Shown here: piece after piece, positions 19,481 to 46,559 of the stretch
How positions within the stretch are numbered: the first letter of the stretch is position 1
Layout: each line of letters starts with the position of its first letter
Assembly (NCBI GenBank): GCA_963693365.1
Contig: CAVNZM010000010.1
Coordinates: 5,146,001-5,210,000 of the forward strand
DNA: 64,000 bases
Reading direction: 5' to 3'
From: Amoebidium appalachense
Taxonomy: Eukaryota; Ichthyosporea
Notes under the pieces: generated by a model
Database searches by the model: none
Seen by the model: the letters and a program-made list of their open reading frames with translations, nothing else
What the model was told of the DNA's origin: nothing
Program-made: the position numbers and the translations under genes

Positions 19481-20288
19481 GGGGCAATAGCCACACAACT
19501 ACCAAGAACACAGGAAGAAAAGATAACGAAAAAAGCAGCAGGTGAGGGGCATACAACGTGTTCAAGTGATTGATTGGTTTGAGGGTTGACAGGGGGGAAG
19601 AACCGGGCGGGGGGGTGTGGACGGGGAGGGGGGGGGGGGGGAGTGGGGAAGGGGGGGGAGGGGGGGGGGGGTCAAACAAACTGACAGGGGTGGTAAGATC
19701 CTCATTCTGGATGGTTTTACTCAGGTCAAAGCCAGGAGTTTTGAGTCAGAAACAGGGCGAGTGTGTGTCCGTGCGTGTTTTGTCTCTCTTGTCGCAGGGG
19801 GGCAGATGGGAAGGGGGGGGGGGGGGGGGAGGCGGGGGGAGGGGGGGGAGGGGGGGGGGGGGGGAGGGGGGGAGGGAGGGGGGAGGGTGGGGGGGGAGGG
19901 GGGGGGGGGAGTATATACCAATCAAACCGATGGGAGTGGCCTCATCTGCATTCGGGATGGTCTTCAACTCGAAATCGAGCTTTTTGAGCCCAAACACGCA
20001 CCGTGCTGGTAAGATAGGTGATCAGGAGGTTTTCACAGCTACACATTTTGCGAAAGAATTGGATAGAGGTCTGAATCGGGAGGTCCTGTGAACAGAACAA
20101 GCCCGAACACACAGTAGCTGCAGAATAAGGAAACCTCTAAAGGCCAGCTGTTGGCAAAAGGGGGGGAGGGGGGCAGGGGGGGGGGGGGGCGGGGGAGAAG
20201 GAGGATGGAAGCTCTAAAACCCTACGTGCAAGAGCGAGGAATAGATGAGTAACTGGGGGAAGGGGGGACAGGACAAGGGGGCGGGGCG

Positions 20289-20322
<34 letters not shown>

Positions 20323-20552
20323 GGAGAAGAGGTTGGGAGGGAGAAAGACACAGAAAATTGAGTGAGGCGGTTATCGGGATTGAGGGAAGGAAGGAAGAGG
20401 AGCGGGAGGGGGTGTTGGGGTGTAAGGAGAAGAGAGGGTGAAGAGAGAGAGAAGCAGGGCGGGAGGGGAAGGGATGGGGGAATGGTGGGCAGGGGGCGGG
20501 GGTTGCGGGAGGGCGAGGTGTATATCTGCAATGGGGTGGGATGGAGGAAGCA

Positions 20553-20590
<38 letters not shown>

Positions 20591-20687
20591 CAAGGGGGAG
20601 GGGGGAGGGGGGAGGGATGTGGGGGCTACCTATGACGCAATACGGGCAGTGGTCGTAGACATAAAGAGTCATGTTGCTGGCCGCCAT
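14013..20687 (-). CDS. grxB-like: Glutaredoxin-2 (GrxB family, GST-fold)
   Basis: Complete, nine exons: 20630-20687, 19919-20005, 19028-19117, 17974-18051, 17630-17691, 16457-16551, 15649-15697, 14798-14863, 14013-14108; every junction keeps phase and the total is 226 codons plus TAA. It is expected to be a glutathione-dependent thiol-disulfide oxidoreductase. The N-terminal thioredoxin-like part has [13 protein letters not shown] with the CPYC active site, then [22 protein letters not shown] with the cis-Pro, and [12 protein letters not shown] for glutathione binding. The helical C-terminal domain follows: [52 protein letters not shown]. The order and length match bacterial Grx2 (about 215 residues), not the small eukaryotic dithiol Grx. 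The start ATG has a good context (CAACCATGG). No signal or transit peptide is evident, so it is probably cytosolic. Intron 2 holds a broken second copy of exon 2. A CCAATCA box lies about 225 bases upstream. Confidence 0.93.
15298..15432 (-). repeat. Dispersed C-run-associated repeat, copy 5 (diverged, inverted)
   Basis: Diverged relative of the copy at 62.9-63.1 kb: shared blocks include TTGAATGC at the G-run edge, AAGTACNCATNCAC, GTATGCNTNATAANCAGAG and CCATCCNCACGGGAGGG. It lies in glutaredoxin intron 7, directly after a G-run. Confidence 0.7.
15787..15850. repeat. (GT)n microsatellite
   Basis: About 64 bases of GT in a glutaredoxin intron (intron 6), near G-runs at 15723-15750 and 15878-15890. 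Confidence 0.93.
19671..19748 (-). pseudogene. Decayed copy of glutaredoxin exon 2
   Basis: Lies inside intron 2, about 170 bases beyond the true exon. Read on the - strand it aligns with exon 2 over about 24 codons: [14 protein letters not shown] against [14 protein letters not shown], preceded by [10 protein letters not shown] against LKKLDFELK, with one or two codon-sized gaps. A TGA sits in frame immediately before the aligned part (19746-19748), no acceptor AG is close, and where exon 2 has its donor (TTGATTG then GTATAT) the copy reads TTGTTTGAC and runs into a C-run. It cannot work as an exon in this state. It is probably the remnant of a duplicated, perhaps once alternative, exon. Confidence 0.7.
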
Positions 20688-23002
<2,315 letters not shown>

Positions 23003-23553
23003 TTATTCGACAGAGAAATTTTTGCGATCTGACTGAAAACGCCACAGAGCCTGTGGTCGAAGTGAAACGCCATTCAATGCGCTGTTAAATTGGCCACCCC
23101 TGAAGTTTATTTACTAGCTTCATGAGACCAGACTTACTTGATTGTATCAAAAAAAAAATTCATAAATGTTCCTGGGGTGGTACCCGTGACAAAAGAATGC
23201 AAAAACTGAATGCATAATAATTACTGTAGAAAATTGCCTGACTTTGAACAACCCATGCCTGCCAAGTACGATCATTTTGAAAGGAGGGAAAAGAGCGTCA
23301 CTTGGTAAAATAAATCAGTCATAGTTGCGGCAGTGCCTGGAGGTGAATACATCCCAAAAACCTAAATTTCAAGCCCAAAAAACCTTAAAGCTGCGATCCA
23401 GGAACGAACGATATCGGCAGCCAGCGCAGATGCATCCTCGTTACTGCCCAGCACCTTCTCACCCTCATCCTCAGCCATTTCAACCTCGATATCATCACCC
23501 TCCTCATGTCCAATGACCTTAAGCAAAGGCAACGTGCGCGCCTGCCTTAACAT
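23003..23553 (-). CDS. Hypothetical 88-residue acidic protein, two exons
   Basis: Exon 1 is 23384-23553 (ATG to a GTTTTT donor) and exon 2 is 23003-23099 (CTTCAG acceptor to TAA); the phase-2 junction is in frame. Exon 1 encodes a basic start (MLRQARTLPLLKVIG), a strongly acidic stretch (HEEGDDIEVEMAEDEGE) and an amphipathic helix (AADIVRSWIAALR). Exon 2 encodes a Gln/Arg-rich tail (LRPQALWRFQSDRKNF). I do not recognise the family. Coding support is indirect: both exons are free of repeats and open in the same frame, and four inverted CCAAT boxes lie within 190 bases upstream of the ATG. The donor is weak (GTTTTT), and the unspliced frame would end at TAG 23362-23364, giving a different C-terminus. 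The opposite strand has an open frame too, but a His/Pro-rich one without a promoter-like context. Confidence 0.5.
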
Positions 23554-23578
23554 CCTCACGACGCCTACACTTACACCT

Positions 23579-23740
23579 GATTGGACGCAGTCCAAAGCCG
23601 AGGTATTTGATTGGCCCACATCCACAACATGTCCTTCGTGGGGCGTAATCAAATGCCCATCAGACCTCGATCTCGCGTGCTTGTTACTTTGAAACAATGT
23701 GAGTTGATTGGTGGGTGCGGAGATGGAGCCATTTGATTGG
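23579..23740 (-). promoter_or_regulatory. CCAAT-box cluster (four inverted copies)
   Basis: GATTGG at 23579, 23609, 23706 and 23735 on the + strand, i.e. CCAATC on the - strand, 25 to 190 bases upstream of the ATG of the 88-residue gene. CCAAT is the core of the NF-Y site; assignment to this gene is inferred from position. Confidence 0.5.
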
Positions 23741-24177
23741 CCGTTACCGAGCGTGTGTTTGGGCCGATGCTTTTTCGTGCGGTTACCAGGGATGCTGTTC
23801 TGGCAGCGAGAGAGGCCGCGGTAGCTATGCCACTGTGCTTGAACCCGACATATTGCACTTGCTCACGTGATGGGGTGGGGGTGGAGTTGCCTGTGTGTGT
23901 GTGGGTGTATATGGTGAGTAAGGGCGGAAAAAAAAAGATATAAGGGTTTAATATAGTCAGTTAAGGGGGATAGCTCGAGGAAGGGAAGAAGTCCATGGGG
24001 TGGTGGGGATGTGGGATGAGGCTGGAAGAGAGGGGGGGGGGGGGATGCTCAGATGGGTGCCGCGGGTAGATGCATAAATAGTCTCGAGAGCAAAGACAAT
24101 TCATTGCACAAACACACACGCGCGCACACACACACACACATACACACACACACATGCGCAACAAACAAACAAACACA

Positions 24178-24214
<37 letters not shown>

Positions 24215-25241
24215 CAACACCCACACACACACACACCCACACACACACAAAAAAAAAATACCCGAACTCTGCATCACTAGTCTAGTACGGATGTGGCCAG
24301 ACCTAGATGTGGCATGGCCATACAGCTACCGTTGAGAATGCTCGGCCTATTCCCTGGGTGCCCATCAAGTACATCTGTGGTGTGTGTCTGTGTTTGTTTG
24401 TGGGGGGGGAGGGAGGGGAGGTAGGAGGGGTAGGGGAGGGGGGAAGGAGGGGAAGTGAAGGAGGGATGAATTTTGTGTGTTGTGCCAGGTCTGCCATGTG
24501 CACGCACGCGCGCGCGTGCGTGTGTGTACATGTGTGTCTGTGTGTGCACGTGCAACCATTTATGTAACAGCCCATATGGAAAACCGGTATTGGTTAGCCT
24601 TTCTTTTCACCATTATTTTTATGGGGGGGAAGCTGGGGTGATACATTATGTTGAAAGGAGGGGATCCAGAGAGGGAGGGGGGGGGGAGGGGGGGGGGGGG
24701 GGGGGGGCGGGGGGAGTTGGGGAGTCAGAGAGGAGTAGGGAAAAGCAACAACATGTGGGTAACGGCTAGCTCAAAAGCAACAAAGGTTGTGAAAAGAGAG
24801 CTCACAGCTAAAGTCAACAAAAACAAACACTCTTTTCCTCCCCCCTCCCCCCCCCCGCCTTCTCCCCTACCCACGAACAGAAACATATACAACAAACAAA
24901 TAGGAGGCATTGGAAGGCAATGAAAAACACTTGTGACCCGGCTCCTTGGAGGTGAAGCCGCCCCCAGAGAGGGCTGGAGGAGGGTGAAGTAACGTGTGTG
25001 TGTGCGGGGGGGCCGGGGGAAGCGGCGGCGGCCGGAGGGGGGGGAGGGGGGGGAGGGGGGAGGGGGGGGGAGAGGACAAGGGGGGAGAAACAGATATTGG
25101 ATATGAGGGACAGTTCCAGGTTGCTAACTAATGGGGAGGGGGGGGGGGATTTGGCTTTTGAGGGAGGCGGGAGGCGGGGGGTGGGTGGGTGGGTGGGTGG
25201 TGGTGGTGGTGGCGGGGGAAGGGAGGAAGGGGGGAGGGGAA

Positions 25242-25283
<42 letters not shown>

Positions 25284-25456
25284 TGCCCTCGTGTTGTGTT
25301 TGCTTCTTGCAAGGCCAGAGTACTGAGTGAAGAGTCCTGCTGCAATTAGGCACATTCAGATATGTAATGCCTGCTCGTCCGCTTCCTTACCCCCCTCCCC
25401 CCCCCCCCCCGTCTCCCCCCCTCCCCCCCCCCCCTCCCCTCCCCCCCCCCCCCCCC

Positions 25457-25487
<31 letters not shown>

Positions 25488-25921
25488 GAAAGTAAAGCTA
25501 AGAAAGGCTCTATGAAAGAAACCCTGACACATGACACACTGCCCCCTTCCTCTCCTGCCCCTCCCCATCCATGCAAATTTTCTTGCTTTTCCCATATCAA
25601 TATATGCATAGATGAGGGAGTGGGGAAGGTGTGGAAATACTATGTCGGTGATTGTATATATAATATCTGAGAATCCAGGAAATTCAACTCGACACAACCC
25701 CAGATGAAAAAAATTTAGCCGCTTGCACCTCATGATGCAAAACGATTGAGTGAACAGCTTGAGCATGCCATAGACCCGTGAATCCGAACTAGAAAGCGAT
25801 TAAGTAGGCTTATAAAATCAGGCCGTGTGGTCATGTGCAAACAATGATAGCACTTAAAATCCGAATCCGGCATGAATTCATTGCCTAACATCTTCGAATT
25901 ATTCTTCTTTCCTTCTTTCTT

Positions 25922-25953
<32 letters not shown>

Positions 25954-26116
25954 TTTTTTTTTTTTTTTTGGGGGGGGGGGGGGGGGGGGCGGGGTGGAGG
26001 GGGGGGGGGGGTGGGGGGTGGGGGGGTGGGGGGGGGGGGGGGGGGGGGGAGACAGAGAGAAAGAGATCTGTATACTTGAAGATCTTTAACTAAGCACTGG
26101 TTAAAGAAACCCCTAC
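23741..26116. other. Repeat-rich stretch, possible 3' exons of the receptor-like gene
   Basis: (CA)n at 24120-24250, G-runs at 24.67-24.71, 25.03-25.07 and 25.23-25.28 kb, and C/A-runs at 25.39-25.49 kb. On the - strand, 25260-25335 (TTGCAG acceptor, short open frames) and 24930-24990 (CCAG acceptor; SGGGFTSKEPGHK) could be cytoplasmic-tail exons of the gene to the right, but frames cannot be fixed. 25.6-25.87 kb is unremarkable. A (CTTT)n stretch and G-runs fill 25.9-26.05 kb. Confidence 0.35.
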
Positions 26117-26510
26117 CTCTTCAGGCCTAGCAACCACGGCGTATATACCATTGGTGCAAACAGTAGCAGCAGGAACCGCGTGACCCCCCCAAAGGTGAGG
26201 GCCGAGATGCCGAAGGCCACATCCACCCCCCCATGCGTCACTGTTTGCAGGATCTTGCATGCAAATAGCCACACCATCAGGTACACCTGTGCGCGCGTGT
26301 GTGTGTGGGGGGAGGGGGGGTGGAAGGGGGGGGGTGGGGGGGATTGTTTGTGTGGGTGTTGGGGGGGGGGGGGGGGGGGGGGGGGAATGTGGGGTGGGAG
26401 GGGGGTGGGATCGGGGAGAGTTGATTGTGTGTGTGGGAGCGGGGTAGGGGGAGGGGGGGAGGTTGCTCGTGTGTGTGTGCGTCTGTGCACGTACGTATGT
26501 GTGTGTGTGT

Positions 26511-26541
<31 letters not shown>

Positions 26542-27361
26542 TTGCACGTGTGTCTGTGTGTCTGTGTGCGTAATTGTGCGTGTGTGTGTGTGTGTGTGAC
26601 CAGGGGTAGGGTTGGGTTGAGTAGGTGTGTTGGTGGTGCTCTTGTTGCCGTGGAGAGTAAGAGATCGAGCGAGGAGGGGGGCGGAGAAAGAGACAGAGAG
26701 AGAGGCATAGGGGAGAGAGGTGGAAAAGGGGTAGGTGGGTGGGTGGGTGAGTGGGTTTAGCTTGGAAATAGGGGGGAATGTGTGCAAGACCTAGTGACGG
26801 TTGAAGTTGGTGGGATGGAATGTCGAGGAGAGGTACGTATAAGAATGTCGACTAGTGTCTCTGTTGGTGGCTGGGTGGGTAGTGGTTTTTCTTTTTTTTG
26901 GAAGGGGTGAAGTGGGGAGGGGGGGAGGGGGGGGAGGGGGGGGGGGGGGGGGGGGGGGGAAATGGGGAACGAATATTGTGCTATGAATGGGGAGAAAGAT
27001 TGACGACAACCCACCAGGAACCATCTCGGCGGAGGAGATCAATGATAAACTACTAATCAAAATGCGCAGATACTACCAATGACTAACTCGTTTCATTCAC
27101 AATCCCTTACAGCTACCATTCAATGATCAATTGAGCTGTACCTGGTAACCATTTGTTGTGAGGGGATGGATTATTATAGGGTGAGCGGGGGGGCCGGGGG
27201 CGGGAGGGGGGGGAGGGGGGGGGGGGGGGGGGGGGTCGCAGAAAGTAGATACTATTTTCATTATTGGGGAGCGACGCGAGTGAGGATTCAATGTGGATCA
27301 ACGTGCAGATGAAATGGCAAAGAGCCGCAGGGGGACGGGTAGGCAAGGGGGGGGGGGGGGG

Positions 27362-27413
<52 letters not shown>

Positions 27414-27560
27414 GGAAGGCGGGGGGGGGGGGGGGGGAGGGGGGGGGGGGGGGAGGAAGGGGCCATACCATGCTAACGATGATGAGTTTTGACTCGTTGA
27501 AAGGCTTGGGGACTACTCGTATGGTGGTGGCAGCAATATACAGCCCAACCAACACACATG
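26117..27560 (-). CDS. Class C GPCR-like membrane protein, TM5-TM7 exons (partial)
   Basis: Two exons are well supported: 27469-27560 (ATACATAG acceptor, GTATGG donor) and 26117-26286 (CGCACAG acceptor, GTAGGG donor), joined in phase 0. The first encodes TM5 (CVLVGLYIAATTIRVV) followed by PKPFNESKLIIVSM. The second encodes TM6 (VYLMVWLFACKILQ), a short loop (TVTHGGVD) and TM7 (VAFGISALTFGGVTRFLLLL, then FAPMVY). The N-E-S-K element between TM5 and TM6 and the hydrophobic TM7 ending in F-A-P-x-V-Y are typical of family C receptors (GABA-B, metabotropic glutamate and the amoebozoan Grl group), and the spacing between them fits. The exon before must end in phase 1 and the one after must start with one base; neither was identified with certainty. 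A different polytopic family remains possible. Confidence 0.58.
27364..27413. repeat. (TA)n microsatellite
   Basis: About 50 bases of TA flanked by G-runs, just 3' of the TM5 exon in the intron. Confidence 0.95.
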
Positions 27561-28116
27561 CTATGTATTTAATGTTAATGCAGTAGCCTCCTCCCCCCCC
27601 CCCCCCCCTCTCCCCCCCCCCCTCTCCTTCTAAAAACAAAAGACAAGAAAAAAAAAAGAAAAAAAGAAGACGGAAAGCAAGTTGAGGTGAGGTTGGGGGA
27701 GGGGGGGGGGGGGGGGGGGAAGCGGCCCTGTAACAGTGGCAAGAGCTTGCACTCCTTCGTGAAACGTTCCCTTTGTCCCCCAAACAGAGGACACCGCACG
27801 TATTTGCAATACCACGTGCCTCTCCTCCACCCCCTCCCCCCTCCCTTTCTGCCTCCCCCTTCCCACTCCCTGGGGCCTCTTTGCTTCATCCCCCCCCCCC
27901 CCCCCCCCCCCCCCACACACACACCCTTCCATCTCTCTTTATCTGCCTAAATCTCCCTGGTACTTCTACCTTCCTCCCCCCCCCCCCGGCCTTCCCCCTC
28001 CTCCCTTTCCACTGCCTACCCTGCTTCTCCTTTTCTCCCTACCGATAGCACATCCACCCTCCTTAGAGCTTTCAAACCACAGTCACCGTTATATGTGCAA
28101 CTGTAACAGTTCCTAC

Positions 28117-31525
<3,409 letters not shown>

Positions 31526-31995
31526 GGTGGGGGCGCATGTATGGGATGTGCGTAAAACTTGTGAAAAGAATTAGGGTTTTGTTCTGTTGGACTATGTTTC
31601 TCACGGCAAGACCAGGGCCTTCATGTTGTCATATTTAACAGTTTCTCTTTTTTAATATGGAAATTAGCAGTGATTATTTATTAACCACGAGGTTTTCTGT
31701 GACTATGCAAAAAGGATGTAGGTTTTGCAGAATTGCCATTAACCCAACTATGTACCGTAACTCGAAACCAGATGTATCGAAGAAGTGGAAATTGTGACCA
31801 CAGTATCCCGTCGAGAAAGATTTGAAATGTGTAAAGTCGTGTATCAACTCCTTTAGATACAATTGTACTAATAATTATTCTTCAATACAGGACTGAAAGC
31901 ACCTTCCAGTGATTTCGGCAGCATGTTGTTCATGGCCTGCGCTGAGTAGTTGAACTGTCTGTTGTGACGGGCAGGCCGCGGCTGTTGTTGTTGAC

Positions 31996-32090
31996 GATTG
32001 GCTTACAGCGCATCGTGTTTTTTGAGAAGAATGTGACACATTCGAATTTGATTGGCGGAATGGGAGCCTCAGCTACGCTATACTGATTGG
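31996..32090 (-). promoter_or_regulatory. CCAAT-box cluster (three inverted copies)
   Basis: GATTGG at 31996, 32050 and 32085, i.e. CCAATC on the - strand, 0.5 kb upstream of the receptor-like gene's presumed 5' end. Confidence 0.4.
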
Positions 32091-32549
32091 CTAACTTGGA
32101 AGTTGGCTAACTTGGCACCACATTGTCCACATACCAAGGCAAATACCACAGCGGCAGGTCTGAGAACTTAGAAAACTCCTGGGCGGAGACAGGTCGGCTC
32201 AGTGCTACGTCGACAGGCTGCTGGCAGGCTGCCCGACAGCTCTGTTGGCTGCCCGACAGACTGAGAGAGGGGGAGGTGCAACTGGAGGCTATATAGAGCT
32301 AGCTACTATGTAATAGTAACAGAAGGAGATGGAGAAGGAATACAATAGAGCAGATACCGTCAGCCGAATGCGGGACTCTAGTCCGCGAAACCGGGGGGGA
32401 AGCCATGCCCCTTCTTTTAGCCTAATTCATAATATACGCCAATGGTCCGACTCGGCGACGCTTGAGCAAGGAACTTGAAGTCGAAGTGTACATGTGGCGG
32501 CTCTCCGTGCAAGTTCACCATTTTGACCAATGGGAAGGGAGGGGGGGTA

Positions 32550-33410
<861 letters not shown>

Positions 33411-34461
33411 GTGTTTGTGTGCGTATGTGTGGAGAAGAGTAGCACTCGTGCGCGGGGTCGAGATCTAGCTAGAAGGCTAGCCATATGCATGGCCAGCTCC
33501 TACAGTCTCTTAGCGACTTATGCAAGATGAACATGTACACAAGCTTCAACGTCACCGGCATATACATCTGGAAATTCTAATGTGTAGTTTTTGTTCACAA
33601 CTGTAAGCTCAGTCACAATAGACGGATGAAATGCCGTCTTTTTTTCTCCCTTTCTTTTTTTTGCCCTTCCCTCTGGGAAGACAAACGCTTCAAGTTGCAA
33701 CGCTTCCCGGGACCTGGGGACTTGGAGGCCTTGCTTCGACAGTTACTGTGACGCCATGACGGTTCGCGCCAAAATGCAGTGTGGACCAATCAGCGTGTGG
33801 CGGCTGAGCCACTATGGAGGCGTGCAAATGCTTTTTGATGATACATGTGGCGGGGATATAGCTCTCTACAGTATATTATGTAAGAAACACAATAGAAATA
33901 AGTATCTGGCAAATATATAACCAGTATTTGTTTTTAGGCCTTGCATTACAGCCTCTCTATATGAAGGAAGTTTATATATATAGTGGCTCGTAGCTTTAGC
34001 CCTGTGACGTCATATTGGCCTGCTTATCACGTCACACTCACATGCCTCGGTTTATCACATGCACTCTCCGTGTGAACTCGAAGTTGGTGTGCTACTTGTT
34101 GTTTGTGTTGTTTGTCCTATGAGGTTCTCGGAGTATCTGTACATAGGTGTTTCCCTTTTTGGTCCTTTTGTTTATTTTTTTGCTCTCCGGGTGTGTGTTA
34201 CCTCCCCACACCCATGGGCTCTGTGCCTGTGTACATGCCCAGCGTATTTCGAAAAACCAGGCCGAATCGAAAACGCCAATCTTGAGGTTTAGCGGGGCAC
34301 ACAACACTTTTGCAAAATCGCCTGTAGTTGATTTGATAATTCGCTTCATCTTTCGGTGTGCCACGATTTTTTTTTCACACCAGTGCATGAGCTGTTAGCT
34401 TCGTTGTAACTAGCAGTTTACACCTGCCCTCATTCCCCGTTTGACTGAAATTACAACGACC

Positions 34462-43395
<8,934 letters not shown>

Positions 43396-44208
43396 GGTGT
43401 TGTGGGCCCACTCTATATCGTATATATGAACCTAAAGACTGATCAGTATGTTTTTGTGTTGTAGCGGTTTAAGTGTGTCCATATTGCTTCTTTCACTTTT
43501 TCTTTTACTTGAAAACGATCTTCGTACCTGCGCGCTGCATGGCATTTCTGGTTTGATAGCGACACAGTTTAGAGTGCGAATGTCTGCTTGACATAGTGAG
43601 ATTGTTTTTGGTATCCTCAATTTGATGTCAGGTGTTTGGATTACTCAAACTTTTTCACTCCGATTTTCTTTCTTTTCTTTTTTTTACTGCTTACGTTTCC
43701 TGACTGACGCACGTAGAAAAAACCGTTAACCGTCCGGTTCTGATGCTATGAATGAAGGTACCGAGCTCCGGTCCTACTGTAGATAATAATCTATAAGTAC
43801 GGAGGCCTAGATAATAATAAATCAGTGAGTAATAGTGATGAGTCTATCGACACTACTATGCAGCATTGCAGCTGTGAACTGTGGTTCTCCTGTTCAACAC
43901 ACCACACCCTTACCGTGAAGGTGTGCTTTTAGAGCTTGCTTTCAAACAGCACCTATTTGATTTACATGCTGCCTTCACAACCTGCTTGTTAGGCATAGTT
44001 GCCGATTTATCAACCCTCCCCCCTCCCCCCCCCCCCCCCCCCTCCCCCCCCCCCCCCCCCCCCCCATATCCCCCCCCCCCCCCCCCCCCCCTAGTCGTTC
44101 TCCCCCCCAACACACTGGGGTACGCACATACCCGCACTGCCACACACTCGCATACACCTAAACACAGGAACACACACGTGCACACACACACACACGGTGT
44201 ACAAGATA

Positions 44209-44394
<186 letters not shown>

Positions 44395-45156
44395 GCGCGC
44401 GCACGCACACTCGCAGTAAGGACTCGGGCAGGCAATCACACATGTACACCCACACAAACTGTCGGACATATCTGGTTTTACACGAGTCAGACAGGCACAC
44501 ATTGTTCACACATCCCCACAGCTCCACAGCTTTCCCAAAATTTAAATCCCCATTCCCCGTTGCATATGATCCCTGTCCGCCATAGTCATATGACTCTCTC
44601 ACTCCCTCGTGATTCGCTCGTGCAGCCTTTCCGATCATGAGATGCATTGTAGTAGGTTAGAAGGGTTCCAGAAACCCCGCCTGCAAGGCGCAAGGGGAAG
44701 GGGTTTAACTGTTGATAAGGTAACATGTATCTACATGCACACTCACAGTTTCGGATGCCATTATTATGATACATTTGGCTGCTATGTATATACATTCGTT
44801 CCCTTTTATTTTCCAACTGGTGGAGTTCGTGTTCGTGACTTCTGAAGCGACTGATCATGGTACATGTGCTCTCCTCCTTACTACTCTCCTGCCCAGGTTG
44901 AAGAATTTGCCTAGAGCACATTTTTTCCTGCTGCTGCGGTCTTAGGGGGAACAGCACGTGACACGGTACCGGTGCACGTGGCAGACGTCCATGTCATGGC
45001 CATATAATATTTGAAGGGGAATGTGTCCTATCGAAGTTTTGCGCGTGTGCGTGATTAGATCCTCAGGTTTGCGCACGAGGCCTAGGCCCTCAGGCACCAC
45101 GACGCGTGCACGTGCGCATTGAAGATTCGATGCTGTCTATCTGGACATATTTGACA

Positions 45157-45330
45157 TGTATGTTTCCTCCTTGCAAAGTTTCTTTTTTTTCGTTGTCTTT
45201 TTCCTTTCCGTTTCGGTAGCTTTTCGATCCGTGTTCATAGTGTCGAATTTGACTTCGCCTTTCAACGATTCTATTCATATAGTTCTACAAAACGGAAACT
45301 TCCAACCTTCATTACTGTCATTCACTGTCT
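45157..45330. repeat. Promoter-region duplicate, copy 1
   Basis: Similar over its whole length to 46207-46380: shared blocks GTATGTTTCC, TCGTTGTCTTTT, TTTGACTTNGCCTTTCAA, TTCATATNGTTCTACAA and GGAAACTTC, CCTTCATTACT. Same orientation, about 1050 bases apart. Confidence 0.75.
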
Positions 45331-46206
45331 ATCTTGTTTTCTTTCTTGGATTCTTTTTTCTTTGTTCTTTATCTTGGCTCATTTTGGTTCATTTTTCTAT
45401 GCCAGAAACTGAAATTCCCTGTCCCTACATAAACATGCCCACAGAAGCACGTATGGACGAGTGACGACTGTTGATGTGTTGCCTGAAAGGTAAAAAAAAT
45501 TCTGCAGTTGAAGACTATTGGCTCGGTGCGCATCAAGGAAGATCCCCTATGCAGGGTTTGCCTTACGAATCGTATTGGCCCAAAATACGATTTAGAAAAC
45601 CCCGCAATACGATTAAAAGGGGGCATCCAATTAGTGAATACGACTCTAAGGGTGTCAAAATGCTCGGAATTTGCTTAAATACGATTAAGAGCGCCAAACC
45701 CAGGCAACCCCTCCCCCTAGGCTTTAGAATGGCAAAAACAACCAATAGGATGTCGATTTGAGAATGAGAAATTGAGCCTCCGATGAGATCTAGAAGTTGC
45801 GGACTTTTTCTACCCCTTGGCGTCACTCACGGGAGTGCTTTGTAATTACCCTCTGGTAAGTAACTTCCACAAATCATTTCTAGTAAGCGCCAGGCTTTTT
45901 TTATTTTTTTTATATGCTGTCTTGACGCGCTCAAAGCCAACTCACGTACATGTTGCTCGAAAGTTGGCAGCAAATGGCACAACCAAATATGGATAAAAAA
46001 GGGAGTCTAAAGCGATTGGTTTAGAAAGCACTTTCTCAGCTAAATGAGCCAATAGGAAGCACGAACTTGCATTTTTTTTGCATTCTCAGTCATGTCACGA
46101 TCGACGAGTTTCCCATGCACATGCCGGGTGTGCTACAAAAAGTCCACACCAGCCGACAGGCTCGTCATTTATTGACTGCGTATGTAGCACACACATCATC
46201 TCTTTT

Positions 46207-46380
46207 TTGTATGTTTCCCCTTACAAAGTGTCTTTTTTTTTCTCGTTGTCTTTTCTCTCCCTTTCCGTAGTTCTCTGTGTTCATTTTTGTTGAGTTTGAC
46301 TTTGCCTTTCAAAGGTTCTGTTCATATCGTTCTACAATTTGGAAACTTCTAGCTGTACACTAGCCTTCATTACTCACTTT
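46207..46380. repeat. Promoter-region duplicate, copy 2
   Basis: Second copy of the 45157-45330 segment; it lies 180 to 350 bases upstream of the ATG of the Thr-rich protein gene, where a core promoter or 5' leader is expected. Confidence 0.75.
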
Positions 46381-46559
46381 TCTTTTCCGTTATACTACCA
46401 AACGTAGCAGGGCGGACCTGAAATGCAGTTTCCCTGACGTCTCTTGCCACTAGTCGTTACCCTCCATATCTGCCACACCCTACTGAGCCTCTTCGAACAG
46501 CGTAATTGCTTCAGCAATCTCTGCAATAGTACTTTTCATCCACCTCAACAAACCCAGAA

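Noticed and set aside
27011-27049. Extra 13-codon exon between the TM5 and TM6 exons
   Set aside because: Phases would fit, but direct joining of the flanking exons gives the loop length expected for class C receptors, and the splice sites are poor.
31960-32400. Possible LTR end (short repeats, TATATAGAG, GGGACTCTAGTCC)
   Set aside because: No matching second LTR, no target duplication and no gag or pol sequence nearby.
45156-45464. 102-codon hydrophobic frame on +
   Set aside because: Phe/Ser-rich from T-rich DNA; overlaps the duplicated promoter segment and shows no family features.
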